Counted from the stretch's first letter, positions 47,799-57,175 are shown. The stretch: DNA of 61,160 bases from Clostridia bacterium (GCA_017558825.1 JAFYTO010000002.1:1-61160), one strand, 5' to 3'. Notes: a model not told the origin generated them from the letters alone. Translations and numbers: made by a program.

Positions 47799-48047
47799 AT
47801 CTATTATTAAATAAACGTTTTTGTCTAGCTTGCAAATGCCTTTATTTAAGCAAAAGCAAGCACCGCACAAATGGTCTAAAAAGCGTTGTTTATCTCTGTC
47901 TTTTACGCGCGTTATATCAACTAAAATTTCACAGTTAAGTAGAGCAGTTAAAATTTCTTCTACGTCATTTAATGTTTTGGGGTAATAAGTTAAAATATCT
48001 TTAGTGCCTTTTAAACCTTTTAGGTTTAATTTAGCAGTATTTATCAA
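47790..48047 (-). CDS. sepF: Cell-division protein SepF, short form
   Basis: An 85-residue protein matching the SepF core fold (DUF552): LNDVEEILTALLNCEILVDI and DKQRFLDHLCGACFCLN are recognisable. SepF links FtsZ filaments to the membrane and septum. The usual protein is about 150 residues, with an N-terminal amphipathic membrane helix and linker that are absent here. It is translated right after yggS with a 4-base overlap, the common sepF neighbour. Confidence 0.8.
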   Translation of the reverse strand: MINTAKLNLKGLKGTKDILTYYPKTLNDVEEILTALLNCEILVDITRVKDRDKQRFLDHLCGACFCLNKGICKLDKNVYLIIDKK

Positions 48048-48697
48048 TATCTTCTACCAAAAATTTTAGTGCCTATTCTAACCATATTACTGCCGTGTTT
48101 AATAGCAAGCATATAGTCGTTAGACATACCAACAGATAAATATTTAAAGTTGTATAAGGTTTTTAATTCATCATAAAAAGCACGCAATTTTTCAAGTAGA
48201 GAAACCAGTAACGCTTCATCGTTACTGTCAGGAAGCATTGCCATTAAGCCTAAAACTTTTACGTTAGAGTAATTGCTTATCGTACTTAAAACTTCTTTAA
48301 TTTCTTCAAAGTTAAGTCCGCCTTTTTGCTCCTCGCCTAAATTAACTTCTAGCAAAATATTTGTAGTAACTTGCTTGTTTAAACTTTGGCGGTTAATTTC
48401 TTCAATTAACTCTAAACTATCAACACTTTGAATAAGGTAACATTTAGCAATTAAGTATTTAACTTTATTCTTTTGTAAAGTTCCAAAAAAGTGGTAGTTT
48501 ACGGGAAGAACGCTATCAAATTTATCTCTAAATTCCTGCGCTTTATTTTCGCCAATATCTTTAAGTCCGTTTTCTATAGCCTCGTTTATAAGTTCAACTG
48601 GCTGAAATTTTGTTGCACCAACAACCGTTATAGGTTCGCCAAGGTTGTTGCCGTTTTTAATTTCGTTAAAAATTGTTTGTAAATTGCTTTTTATCAT
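48044..48697 (-). CDS. yggS: PLP-binding homeostasis protein YggS
   Basis: A 217-residue single-domain TIM-barrel protein that binds pyridoxal phosphate and maintains PLP and amino-acid pools. The PLP lysine is in VGATKFQP near residue 30, IGENKAQEF follows, and GLMAMLP and LSVGMSNDYMLAIKHGSNMVRIGTKIFG are signature stretches. The classic division-cluster order yggS-sepF is kept on the minus strand. Confidence 0.95.
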   Translation of the reverse strand: MIKSNLQTIFNEIKNGNNLGEPITVVGATKFQPVELINEAIENGLKDIGENKAQEFRDKFDSVLPVNYHFFGTLQKNKVKYLIAKCYLIQSVDSLELIEEINRQSLNKQVTTNILLEVNLGEEQKGGLNFEEIKEVLSTISNYSNVKVLGLMAMLPDSNDEALLVSLLEKLRAFYDELKTLYNFKYLSVGMSNDYMLAIKHGSNMVRIGTKIFGRRY

Positions 48698-48704
48698 AAT
48701 CTAT

Positions 48705-48742
48705 TAAAAAAGGTTTTGGCAAAAATTTAAATTCCAAAACCT
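48705..48742 (-). terminator. Terminator after the SRP RNA gene
   Basis: Minus strand: AGGTTTTGG...CCAAAACCT with a 14-base loop, followed by TTTTTT. Confidence 0.85.
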
Positions 48743-48755
48743 ATTCCTTTTAAAA

Positions 48756-49023
48756 TACTGCGAGCCAATTTTGATATACTTTACCGAACCGCACTTAACG
48801 TAGTTAACTCCTATAAAGCTACCTTATGGCACATTGACTGGTCCGTTTAGTGCTGCTATATTCCTATCCTGACACGGTTCGCGGTAGTTAATTGCATAAG
48901 ACCTTATAATCAACGTTACTTGCGTTACGCTGTATTCCATAAACTACACCTAGAAAGGTGTTCGGCCTTGCTATAGCGGATTGCAAGTTACAGGGCACCG
49001 CTAACTCCCCACCTATCGCAGTA
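48756..49023 (-). ncRNA. ffs: Signal recognition particle RNA, large bacterial type
   Basis: On the minus strand the Alu-domain start is TAGGTGGGGAGTTAGCGGTG followed by CCCTGTAA and CAATCCGCTATAGCA. The S-domain tip is GTCAGGATAGGAATATAGCA, with a GGAA tetraloop and the AGCAGCA asymmetric side, then ATGTGCC. The ends TACTGCGA and TCGCAGTA pair to close the molecule at about 268 bases. Such a long RNA with an Alu domain is typical of spore-forming Bacillota. A weak promoter (TTGATA, TATAAA) lies upstream at 49031-49057 on the minus strand. Confidence 0.95.
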
Positions 49024-49188
49024 ATACAATTTTATAATAAAATTAATCAAATATCAAGCATTTTAATCAAAAATATTGCGTTTTTACTTTACTTAATATA
49101 ATTTATTTGCTAAAATAATATAAAACGACAATAAAATACTTTTTAAAGGCAGTAATTAAAGACTGCTTTAGCCAAGAAATTGTTTTTT

Positions 49189-49380
49189 AGAGAGTACGAT
49201 GTTGGTGAAATTCGGCAAGCAATAGGTTAAAGCACATCACTTTATAGCCGGCGCAGTGAACTAAAAGTAAGTGCGCCCGTACACGATGCGTTAAACGTTA
49301 CGAGTTGCAAGATATATTTTTTTGCAAATTAGAGTGGTACCACGGTTTATTCGTCTCTAGCGAATAAGCCTTTTTATTTT
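49189..49380 (+). ncRNA. T-box riboswitch of ileS (specifier AUC)
   Basis: AGAGAG at 49189 and GTTGGTGAAATTC begin Stem I. The specifier loop reads CAC-ATC-ACTTTATAGCC, placing the isoleucine codon ATC at 49236-49238. Stem II with an S-turn-like GTGAAC/AGTA follows, then the T-box AGAGTGGTACCACGG (49331-49345) and a terminator (GGTTTATTCG with CGAATAAGCC, then TTTTTATTTT) at 49344-49380. Uncharged tRNA-Ile should allow read-through into ileS. Stem I is short, about 65 bases. A 5' hairpin (AAAGGCAGT with ACTGCTTT) lies at about 49145-49172. Confidence 0.95.
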
Positions 49381-49458
49381 GGCTCCGCCACAATATCTTT
49401 TGTGTCGTCGCTATTTTTAAACGTAATAGGGAAATCCTAAAATTAAAAGGAGTAGGCA

Positions 49459-52400
49459 ATGTATAAGAAAGTAGAAACAAACCTTAACTTTTTAGAAAGA
49501 GAAAAAGAAATTATTAAGTTTTGGCAAGAAAATAACGTTTTTGAAGAAAGCGTTAAGAAAAACGAAGGCAACGAGGAATTTTGCTTCTATGACGGTCCTC
49601 CAACAGCAAACGGAAAGCCTCATATAGGCCACGTTTTAACGCGCGTTATGAAAGATATTATACCACGCTATCAAACAATGAAAGGCAAGCACGTTTTAAG
49701 AAAAGCGGGCTGGGATACACACGGTCTTCCAGTAGAACTTGAAGTTGAAAAGAAGCTCGGTCTTGACGGAAAGCAGGATATTGAAAATTATGGTATTGAA
49801 CCTTTCATTAAAGAGTGTAAAGCTTCGGTTTTTAAATATACTAGTGAATGGAAAGAAATGTCTGACCGTTTAGGCTACTGGTGCGATATGGATAACCCTT
49901 ACGTTACTTATCACGATGACTACATTGAGTCTGAGTGGTGGGCGCTTAAAGAAATTTGGAAAAAGGGTTTACTTTACAAGGGTTATAAAATTGTTCCTTA
50001 TTGCCCTAGATGTGGAACGGCTCTTTCTTCACACGAAGTTGCTCAAGGTTATAAAGACGTAACTGAAAAATCCGTTTACGTTAAATTTAAGGTTAAAGGT
50101 GAAGAAAACCTTTATTTCCTTGCGTGGACTACCACTCCTTGGACTCTTCCTTCTAACGTTGCGCTTTGCTTTAACGCTAAAGAAAATTATGCAACAATTA
50201 AGGCTGAAGATGGAACTAGATACATTTTAGCTGAAAAATTAGTTGCTTCACTTTTTGAAAACTATGAAGTTTTAGAAGTTAAAAAAGGTATAGATTACGA
50301 ATACGCTGAATACGAGCCACTTTATAGTTACGCTCAAATTCCTTCTTACGAAAAAGCATATCTTTGTGTTGTTGATGATTACGTTACTATGGACGATGGT
50401 ACTGGTATAGTTCACAATGCTCCCGCATTTGGTGAAGATGACTCACGCGTGTGCAAAAAATACGGCATTGCATTTGTAAACCTTGTAGATAATCGTGGTA
50501 AAATGACTGAAGAATGCGGTGAAATAGCTGGCTACTTTGTAAAAGATGCCGACAAGCTTATTATTGCTGACCTTGAAAAGCGCGGTTTAATGTTTAAGGC
50601 TATGGATTTTACTCACAGCTATCCATTCTGCTGGCGCTGTAACACTCCGCTTATCTACTATGCTCGTAGTAGTTGGTTTATTAAAACTACGGCTATTAAA
50701 GATGAACTTATTGCATCAAACAATTCAGTAAATTGGATGCCTGAAACTATAAAATCAGGTAGAATGGGCAACTTCCTTGAAAACGTTATTGACTGGGGTC
50801 TTTCAAGAGAAAGATACTGGGGAACTCCGCTTCCTGTTTGGACTTGTGACAAGTGTGGCAAAGTTCACGTTATAGGCTCACGCCAAGAACTTAAAGAGCT
50901 TTGTGGAATAGAAGGAGATATTGAACTTCATAGACCATATATTGACGCTCCAAAATTTGCGTGCGAATGTGGTGGAACTATGTCTAGGGTGAAAGACGTT
51001 ATTGACTGCTGGTTTGACTCTGGCTCAATGCCATTTGCTCAACTTCACTATCCGTTTGAAAATCAAGAACTTTTTGAAAAGCAATTCCCAGCAGACTTTA
51101 TTAGTGAAGCTATTGACCAAACGAGAGGTTGGTTCTATACGTTACTCGTTATTTCAACTCTCTTATTTAAAAAATCTTCGTTCAAAAACTGCATAGTTTT
51201 AGGCCACGTTAACGATAAAAACGGCATAAAAATGTCTAAACATATAGGTAACGTTGTTGACCCTTGGACAGTTCTTGATAAACAAGGCTCTGATGCGGTT
51301 AGATGGTATTTCTACACCGGCTCATCTCCATGGCTTCCTTCAAGATTTTACGAAGAGGCTGTTTCTGAAGCGCAACGTAAATTTATGGGCACGCTTTGGA
51401 ATACTTATGCGTTCTTTGTGCTCTATGCAAATATTGACAAATACGACCCAACTAACTATCGTTTAGAAGATTGCAAACTTTCTTTAATGGATAAATGGGC
51501 ACTTTCTAAACTTAACACTTTAATTAAGGAAGTAGACAAAGGTTTAGATAATTATCAAATTTTTGAAACTTCAAGAATGCTTCAAGATTACGTAGACGAC
51601 CTTTCAAATTGGTATGTTCGCCGTGGTAGAGAAAGGTATTGGGCTAAAGAAATGACTGATGATAAAGTGGCAGCTTACACAACGCTTTACACTATTTTAG
51701 TAACGCTTGCTAAGCTTTGTGCACCTTACGTTCCTTTTATGGCTGAAAGTATGTATTTGAACTTAGTGCCTAATTTCTTTAAGAGCGAACCTAAGTCCGT
51801 TCACCTTTGTTCTTTCCCTAAATACGATGAAAGCGCAATAGATTTAAAACTTGAAGAGGGTATGGCTGTAGTTTTAGATATAGTAGTTGCTGGCCGTGCG
51901 TGCAGAAATACTGCAAACGTTAAAAACCGCCAACCACTTTCTAAGGTTTACGTTGCAACTCAAAGAGTTGCAGATTTAAGCGAGGACCTTTTAAATATTG
52001 CTCGCGATGAATTAAACGTTAAAAATATTGAAATTTTAGCTGACACAAGTAATTTAGTTTCATACAAAGTTAAACCTCAACTTAAAACGTTAGGCCCTAA
52101 GTATGGCGCAAAACTTGGTGCTATTAGAAATTATTTAGAAACTTGCGATGCTACCGCTCTTGTAAATACGGTAAAAGCTGGCAACGTGTTTAGCGTAGAA
52201 CTTCAAGGCACAACAATTGAATTTACTATTGACGACCTTTTAATTTCTTCTGAAAGTAAAGAGGGTTATATCTCTTCACAATTAAACGGCGTAACTGTTG
52301 TTTTAGACACCAATATTACAAAAGAGCTTTTACTTGAAGGTATTGAGCGTGAAATTGTTTCAAAAATTCAAACAATGCGCAAGGAAGCTGGTTTTGAAGT

Positions 52401-52584
52401 TGTAGATAGAATTAATCTTTATTACACGGCTAGCGGAAATGCAAAAGAAGTCTTAATAAATAATGCAACGGAAATTTGCAGTGACGTTTTAGCTTCTAAT
52501 ATTTATGAGGGAGAAGTTAAAGGTTATCAAAAAGAGTGGGATATTGCTGGCGATAAGGTTGTATTAGGCGTAGAAAAATTATAA
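49459..52584 (+). CDS. ileS: Isoleucyl-tRNA synthetase, probably type 2
   Basis: A 1041-residue class I synthetase. HIGH is NGKPHIGHVLTR near residue 53, WDTHGLPVELEVEKKLG follows, the editing domain lies in the middle, and the KMSKS loop is GIKMSKHIGN near residue 597. The anticodon-binding and C-terminal domains complete the protein. The length and the WDTHGLPVE form match IleS2, the branch often resistant to mupirocin; this is inference from motif form. AAAAGGAG lies 6-7 bases before the ATG. It is controlled by the upstream T-box. Confidence 0.95.
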   Translation: MYKKVETNLNFLEREKEIIKFWQENNVFEESVKKNEGNEEFCFYDGPPTANGKPHIGHVLTRVMKDIIPRYQTMKGKHVLRKAGWDTHGLPVELEVEKKLGLDGKQDIENYGIEPFIKECKASVFKYTSEWKEMSDRLGYWCDMDNPYVTYHDDYIESEWWALKEIWKKGLLYKGYKIVPYCPRCGTALSSHEVAQGYKDVTEKSVYVKFKVKGEENLYFLAWTTTPWTLPSNVALCFNAKENYATIKAEDGTRYILAEKLVASLFENYEVLEVKKGIDYEYAEYEPLYSYAQIPSYEKAYLCVVDDYVTMDDGTGIVHNAPAFGEDDSRVCKKYGIAFVNLVDNRGKMTEECGEIAGYFVKDADKLIIADLEKRGLMFKAMDFTHSYPFCWRCNTPLIYYARSSWFIKTTAIKDELIASNNSVNWMPETIKSGRMGNFLENVIDWGLSRERYWGTPLPVWTCDKCGKVHVIGSRQELKELCGIEGDIELHRPYIDAPKFACECGGTMSRVKDVIDCWFDSGSMPFAQLHYPFENQELFEKQFPADFISEAIDQTRGWFYTLLVISTLLFKKSSFKNCIVLGHVNDKNGIKMSKHIGNVVDPWTVLDKQGSDAVRWYFYTGSSPWLPSRFYEEAVSEAQRKFMGTLWNTYAFFVLYANIDKYDPTNYRLEDCKLSLMDKWALSKLNTLIKEVDKGLDNYQIFETSRMLQDYVDDLSNWYVRRGRERYWAKEMTDDKVAAYTTLYTILVTLAKLCAPYVPFMAESMYLNLVPNFFKSEPKSVHLCSFPKYDESAIDLKLEEGMAVVLDIVVAGRACRNTANVKNRQPLSKVYVATQRVADLSEDLLNIARDELNVKNIEILADTSNLVSYKVKPQLKTLGPKYGAKLGAIRNYLETCDATALVNTVKAGNVFSVELQGTTIEFTIDDLLISSESKEGYISSQLNGVTVVLDTNITKELLLEGIEREIVSKIQTMRKEAGFEVVDRINLYYTASGNAKEVLINNATEICSDVLASNIYEGEVKGYQKEWDIAGDKVVLGVEKL

Positions 52585-52597
52585 GGTTTAAAATAAA

Positions 52598-53458
52598 ATG
52601 GAACTAGCAAATAATTGGAAAGATTATAGCGTTATAGCTACGGGAGATGGTTATAAACTTGAAAATTGGCAAGGGGTAGTTTTACTTCGCCCAGACCCTC
52701 AAGTAATATGGCCGTCTTCTATAGATATGCAAAGTTATAAGGGTTTAAACGCTAAATACGTTCGCAGTGAAACCGGTGGCGGAAAATGGCAAACGTATAA
52801 AGATATGCCTAGTGAATGGGTTATTAGTTACGGCGAGCTTAAGTTCTTAATAAAACCTATGGGCTTTAAGCATACGGGATTGTTTCCAGAACAAGCTGTA
52901 AATTGGGATAAAATGAGCGCGCTTATCAAAAGTGCTAATAGACCTATAAACGTTCTTAACTTGTTTGCATATACTGGCGGTGCTACCGTTGCTTGCTTAA
53001 AGGCAGGCGCGTCAGTTTGCCACGTTGACGCTTCTAAGGGAATGGTTGAAAGGGCAGGCGAAAATTGCCGTCTTTCCGGCGTAAAAGATGCTGGAGTTAG
53101 GTTTATTATTGACGACTGCTTAAAGTTTGTTAAACGTGAAATTAGGCGTGGTAAAAAATACGATGCTATTATAATGGACCCACCTAGTTTTGGAAGAGGT
53201 CCAAACGGCGAAACTTGGAAGATTGAAAACGAGCTTTTTAACCTAGTTAAAACTTGCACTGAAGTGTTGAGTGACAATCCGTTGTTTTTTTTAATAAACA
53301 GTTACACAACGGGGCTTCAACCACAAGTTATAAAAAATATTTTAACTCTCAATATGAAGAATTTTAGCGGTAAAATAGACGCTTACGAAGTTGGCTTGCC
53401 AACAGGTGAAGGCATTGCGTTGCCTTGTGGCTGTTCGGGGCTTTGGACTGCTAATTAA
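52598..53458 (+). CDS. SAM-dependent methyltransferase, RlmI/RlmK-like
   Basis: A 286-residue Rossmann-fold methyltransferase. The SAM site is VLNLFAYTGGATVACLKAGA near residue 116, with HVDAS after it, and the catalytic-loop MDPPSFGRG near residue 192. It resembles the C-terminal methyltransferase of RlmI-type 23S rRNA m5C enzymes without the N-terminal PUA domain. It follows ileS by 13 bases and precedes a pseudouridine synthase, so an RNA-modification role is plausible. Confidence 0.85.
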   Translation: MELANNWKDYSVIATGDGYKLENWQGVVLLRPDPQVIWPSSIDMQSYKGLNAKYVRSETGGGKWQTYKDMPSEWVISYGELKFLIKPMGFKHTGLFPEQAVNWDKMSALIKSANRPINVLNLFAYTGGATVACLKAGASVCHVDASKGMVERAGENCRLSGVKDAGVRFIIDDCLKFVKREIRRGKKYDAIIMDPPSFGRGPNGETWKIENELFNLVKTCTEVLSDNPLFFLINSYTTGLQPQVIKNILTLNMKNFSGKIDAYEVGLPTGEGIALPCGCSGLWTAN

Positions 53459-53472
53459 AAAGGAGATTTTAT

Positions 53473-54171
53473 ATGGAAAATCCACTTATTATTTATGAAG
53501 ACAACCATATAATTGTAGTATTAAAAGAGCAAAACGTGCCGTCTTGTAGTGATGAAACAAAAGACGAAGATATGCTTACACGCATTAAAGAATTTATAAA
53601 AGAGCGTGACAATAAGCCTGGTAACGTGTACGTAGGATTGGTTCATAGGCTTGATAGACCTACTGGCGGTGTTATGGTTTATGCTAAAACCTCAAAGGCT
53701 GCTTCAAGGCTTAGTGAGCAAATGAGAAACGGCGACTTTGAAAAGGAATACCACGCGGTATTAGTTGGCAGTTTAAAAACTAAAAAGCAAACTTTAAAGC
53801 ACTATCTTAAAAAGAATGCAATTACTAATACGGTTTACGTTTGTGGTCAAACGGTAGAAGGTGCGAAATATGCTGAGCTCGTTTATGAAGTTTTAGAAGA
53901 GGTTAACGGTTTATCTTTTGTAAAAGTTAAGCTTCACACGGGTAGAAGCCACCAAATTCGCGTTCAGTTAAGTCACGTAGGTGCGCCAATTTATGGAGAT
54001 ATGCGTTATGGTGGAGCAAACGCGGTTAAAGGAAATTTAGCATTATTTGCTACTTCTTTAGCATTTAGCCATCCTGTAACAAAAGAAAGGCTTGTATTTA
54101 AAGTGGAACCTCCAAAAGACAAGGCTCCTTGGAAATTCTTTGATACTTCAGTAACTGTAAAAACAATTTAA
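53473..54171 (+). CDS. RluA-family pseudouridine synthase
   Basis: A 232-residue synthase forming pseudouridine in rRNA or tRNA. The motif HRLDRPTGGVMVYAKT near residue 58 carries the catalytic aspartate, KEYHAVL follows, and LHTGRSHQIRVQLSHVG lies near residue 155. There is no N-terminal S4 domain, as in the short RluA/RluC-like forms. AAAAGGAG precedes the ATG. The exact target is unknown. Confidence 0.92.
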   Translation: MENPLIIYEDNHIIVVLKEQNVPSCSDETKDEDMLTRIKEFIKERDNKPGNVYVGLVHRLDRPTGGVMVYAKTSKAASRLSEQMRNGDFEKEYHAVLVGSLKTKKQTLKHYLKKNAITNTVYVCGQTVEGAKYAELVYEVLEEVNGLSFVKVKLHTGRSHQIRVQLSHVGAPIYGDMRYGGANAVKGNLALFATSLAFSHPVTKERLVFKVEPPKDKAPWKFFDTSVTVKTI

Positions 54172-54178
54172 AACAATT

Positions 54179-54208
54179 AACACGCTAATTAATTAGCGTG
54201 TTTTTTTT
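54179..54208 (+). terminator. Intrinsic terminator closing the ileS operon
   Basis: AACACGCTAATTAATTAGCGTGTT is a near-perfect palindrome, followed by a T-run to 54208. Confidence 0.92.
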
Positions 54209-54262
54209 GTTTATTTTTTTAAATGATACACTTGCACTATTTAAAATGTAGCCAATATATGC

Positions 54263-54292
54263 TTGACTTATAGAGTCATAATATATTATATT
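54263..54292 (+). promoter_or_regulatory. Promoter of the 54-61 kb membrane operon
   Basis: TTGACT (54263-54268) followed after 17-18 bases by TTATATT within a long A/T-rich tract; the ATG at 54324 follows 32 bases later. Confidence 0.6.
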
Positions 54293-54323
54293 ATAATATA
54301 TATTATTTACTTTGGGAGTTTGT

Positions 54324-55841
54324 ATGCAGTTTACGTCTCTTTCCATTATATTTTTAATAATAATGGGTTTAACAATTTATAGATACGCTGTTAAAGGCTA
54401 TAAAAAAGGTCTTTCAAGTTCAATTATTGAATTTGCAATTATTTTAACGTGCGTATTTTTATCAGCGTTAATTGCTATTCCAATAGTTGATGCTTGCTCT
54501 AATTTAATTATTCCATATTTAGTTGACTCTATTTTAGGTGGCAGTATGGGGGAATTAGGAAATTATATAGAGGTTGTTAACATTTTATTCAAAATGGTTG
54601 CTTCATTAATTTTTTACGTTCCTATATTCGTTATATTAAAATTCATTTTCAAAATTATAGTTGCAATTATTAAGAACTCAAAAAAATATAGGGTGGGCGA
54701 CAATAATATTGACTATTATAAAGAAGGCGAAGAGTTGTATATAAGAAAGCAAAAAGCTATATCTGCATTTATTGGAGCGTTAACGGGTTTCGCAATGTTT
54801 ATAATAACTTTTTCTCCGCTCTGTGGAACGTTAAAAACCACTTGCGAAATAATAGACCTTGCAAATAACGTTACTGAAGAAAAATTAATTAATGAAACTA
54901 GTGATATAGTTTCGTTAAAAAAATACAGCAATGATTTTGGCGTAAACTTAATTGCTTCTTGTGGTGGCGAAAGTATTTTTAATATGGCAACGTCAATTAC
55001 CGTTGATGGCGACTATACTAATATAACGCAAGAATTAAATGCTTTAAAACTTATAAATTTTGAAGATATCAACTCTATTGTAGGTTCTATTCAACAAGGG
55101 GATATGGCATCTCAAGAAATTAAAGACTTGCTTAATAAAGTTAAAAAGTCTAAAGTGTTACAAGTCGTTTTAGCTGAAACTGTAAAAGGTATTTCTCAAG
55201 CGTGGCTCACAAACGATGAGTTTATGGGTATAGCAAGGCCAAGCCTTGGCGATTTTACAGAAATAGATTCGTTTATTAATGAAATTTTATACGTTTGTAC
55301 GGAAACTGACACTAAAAACGTTTCAAAAGACCTTGAAACGTTAGTTAATATAAGTGGCATTTTAATGGAAAATCTTGAATTGTTCTCTAGTGGAGATTTT
55401 GATGACGTTTTAGCTGAACTTTCAAACAATAATCTTATAACTCAAATCAAAGAAGAACTTTTAAAGAATTCGAATATGGCGCCTGTTGCCGCTTCTATTG
55501 ACGGTTTAATTATGAAAGTGGTAGCAACTGAAGTTCAAGATTTTTCAAAATATTCTAATGAACAACGTGAAATTTTATATGATGACGTTGTAAAAATAAT
55601 GCAAGATACAAGTTCTCTTACGGGCTCAGTTAAGATAACTTCAATTTCATCAAGCATAGTTGAATGTTTAAATAGTTACGGCATAACGCTTCCTGGCGGA
55701 GTGTCTGAAAAAATTGCCGAGCAATTAGCAAGCGATTTAGGCGCTTACGGCGAAGATATTGATATAGGCGTAGTTCAAAGATACTTTGAAGCGTTTATAG
55801 ATAGTAACCAAAATATAGAAGATTTAATACCACAACAATAA
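54324..55841 (+). CDS. CvpA-like membrane protein with a large C-terminal domain
   Basis: A 505-residue protein. Residues 1-170 hold four membrane helices. The start with YAVKGYKKGLSSSIIEFAI resembles the RGxxRGF region of CvpA-type proteins; the match is by pattern only. Residues 175-505 form a soluble, helical domain. The positive-inside rule (lysine clusters at 20-28 and 113-147) places this C-terminal part outside the membrane. The ATG at 54324 has GGGAG 5 bases upstream; a TTG at 54312 overlaps the site and is rejected. It heads the unusual 54-61 kb cluster. No enzyme motif is seen. Confidence 0.72.
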   Translation: MQFTSLSIIFLIIMGLTIYRYAVKGYKKGLSSSIIEFAIILTCVFLSALIAIPIVDACSNLIIPYLVDSILGGSMGELGNYIEVVNILFKMVASLIFYVPIFVILKFIFKIIVAIIKNSKKYRVGDNNIDYYKEGEELYIRKQKAISAFIGALTGFAMFIITFSPLCGTLKTTCEIIDLANNVTEEKLINETSDIVSLKKYSNDFGVNLIASCGGESIFNMATSITVDGDYTNITQELNALKLINFEDINSIVGSIQQGDMASQEIKDLLNKVKKSKVLQVVLAETVKGISQAWLTNDEFMGIARPSLGDFTEIDSFINEILYVCTETDTKNVSKDLETLVNISGILMENLELFSSGDFDDVLAELSNNNLITQIKEELLKNSNMAPVAASIDGLIMKVVATEVQDFSKYSNEQREILYDDVVKIMQDTSSLTGSVKITSISSSIVECLNSYGITLPGGVSEKIAEQLASDLGAYGEDIDIGVVQRYFEAFIDSNQNIEDLIPQQ

Positions 55842-55854
55842 ATCTGGAGTTTTT

Positions 55855-56568
55855 ATGGAAAGAATTATTAAAATAATTTTACTTATAACAATTATGATGG
55901 CAAGCATTACTTTGTTTTTTGTATTGCTTAAAGTTATACTTCCAAAATTATTTTTAAAAATTGAATATTCCGTTGAAAGTCGCTTAGGTAGGGGAGTAAA
56001 AAAATACACCTACCCAAATGGTCGTGCAGTTTTATACGAGCCACATCCAAAATATAGGAAATTCGTTAACAAATATATGCTATTTACTAACGATGGTTAT
56101 AAATATTTAAAATGCTGTTTAGATAAGGGTGTTAAAAATATAAAACTTAGCGTGGTAATGTTTGATAATCGTGGCAGAGCATTAGATAGCATAGTTGTAA
56201 CGTGTGAGATGAAAGATAGCTTAGAAACGCAAGCAATTCTTCTTCATCAATCTACGTCTTACGTTTCCTTACAAGTTGACAACGTAAATAACGTAAATTT
56301 GGAAAATGATACTGTAAAACGTTGTTCGCTTAAAAACGTAATTTTCTATTCTATATTCGTTGCGTTAACGTTTTTTGCAGGAATAGCAGTGTTTAATATT
56401 TTGTCAGCAGATATTTTAGAATATTTTAACCTTACTTTTCTTGACTTTAGTATGAGTTTTGGCAGTGTTTTAGGCTGGTCGTTATTAGTGGCTATTTTAA
56501 TATTTATGAGAACTATTAGGAGTGCTAAAAAAAGAGGCATTAAGGTGGTAAGAAATGCAAGAAAATAA
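55855..56568 (+). CDS. Membrane protein with a beta-rich domain (relative of the next gene product)
   Basis: A 237-residue protein. A membrane helix at residues 7-29 is followed by a soluble region (about 40-160) and two helices at about 165-185 and 200-220, ending in a strongly basic tail (RSAKKRGIKVVRNARK). The soluble part contains VKNIKLSVVMFDNRGRAL, which aligns with VNKVQFKLTQYDVRGKVI of the following protein, and NGRAVLYEPHPKYRKF, which resembles NGLAIQKYDPRGYKKE there. It seems to be an Ig-like beta-sandwich, but this is inference. TGGAG lies 6-7 bases before the ATG. No known family. Confidence 0.7.
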   Translation: MERIIKIILLITIMMASITLFFVLLKVILPKLFLKIEYSVESRLGRGVKKYTYPNGRAVLYEPHPKYRKFVNKYMLFTNDGYKYLKCCLDKGVKNIKLSVVMFDNRGRALDSIVVTCEMKDSLETQAILLHQSTSYVSLQVDNVNNVNLENDTVKRCSLKNVIFYSIFVALTFFAGIAVFNILSADILEYFNLTFLDFSMSFGSVLGWSLLVAILIFMRTIRSAKKRGIKVVRNARK

Positions 56569-57175
56569 CGTTATTATTTTTAAAGGGACGTACGATTATT
56601 ATCAACAAGGTGCTTTCTTTCGCGTAAAGGACTATATAGTTACTTTGATTGACGGTAAAAAATGTTTGCTTTTACGTTTTGCTAACAACTCGCATTTAAC
56701 TGTTAATAAAGTTCAATTTAAACTTACGCAATATGACGTGCGCGGCAAGGTGATATCAACAAAAACGTGCGTTTACGATGATTTATGTATTAGAGGAGAA
56801 AAGGAGCACGCATTAAAATCGGGAATTATAGTAAGCGATGATTTTGCTGATTTTAGAATAGTTATAAACTACGTTACTAGCGGTGTTTATAAATTTATAT
56901 TCCGCAACGGCTTGGCAATTCAAAAATACGACCCACGCGGATATAAAAAAGAGAAATATAACAAACAAAATAAGGGAGAAATGAGTGTTGTAAGAACTCC
57001 TAATGCTTCAAGAATGAAGGTAAAAGGAACGTCTTTAATAGTTATTTTAGCAATAATTATGGCACTTGCCGCAGCACTTATATCAAATCAATCTATTTTT
57101 GGAAAACAAGAGGGGGCGCAATTTAATAATTCAACACGCAGTCAAATTGAAATGATTAGCGAAAATGAATTATAA
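56555..57175 (+). CDS. Protein with a beta-rich domain and a C-terminal membrane helix
   Basis: A 206-residue protein. The N-terminal 125 residues look all-beta and contain the domain shared with the preceding protein (VNKVQFKLTQYDVRGKVI). A basic linker (about 128-152, KKEKYNKQNK) precedes a membrane helix at about 156-174, and a tail of about 30 residues should lie outside. The start ATG is inside the previous gene, overlapping it by 14 bases; AAGGTGGTAAG upstream is a plausible ribosome site. The beta domain is probably cytoplasmic. Confidence 0.7.
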   Translation: MQENNVIIFKGTYDYYQQGAFFRVKDYIVTLIDGKKCLLLRFANNSHLTVNKVQFKLTQYDVRGKVISTKTCVYDDLCIRGEKEHALKSGIIVSDDFADFRIVINYVTSGVYKFIFRNGLAIQKYDPRGYKKEKYNKQNKGEMSVVRTPNASRMKVKGTSLIVILAIIMALAAALISNQSIFGKQEGAQFNNSTRSQIEMISENEL

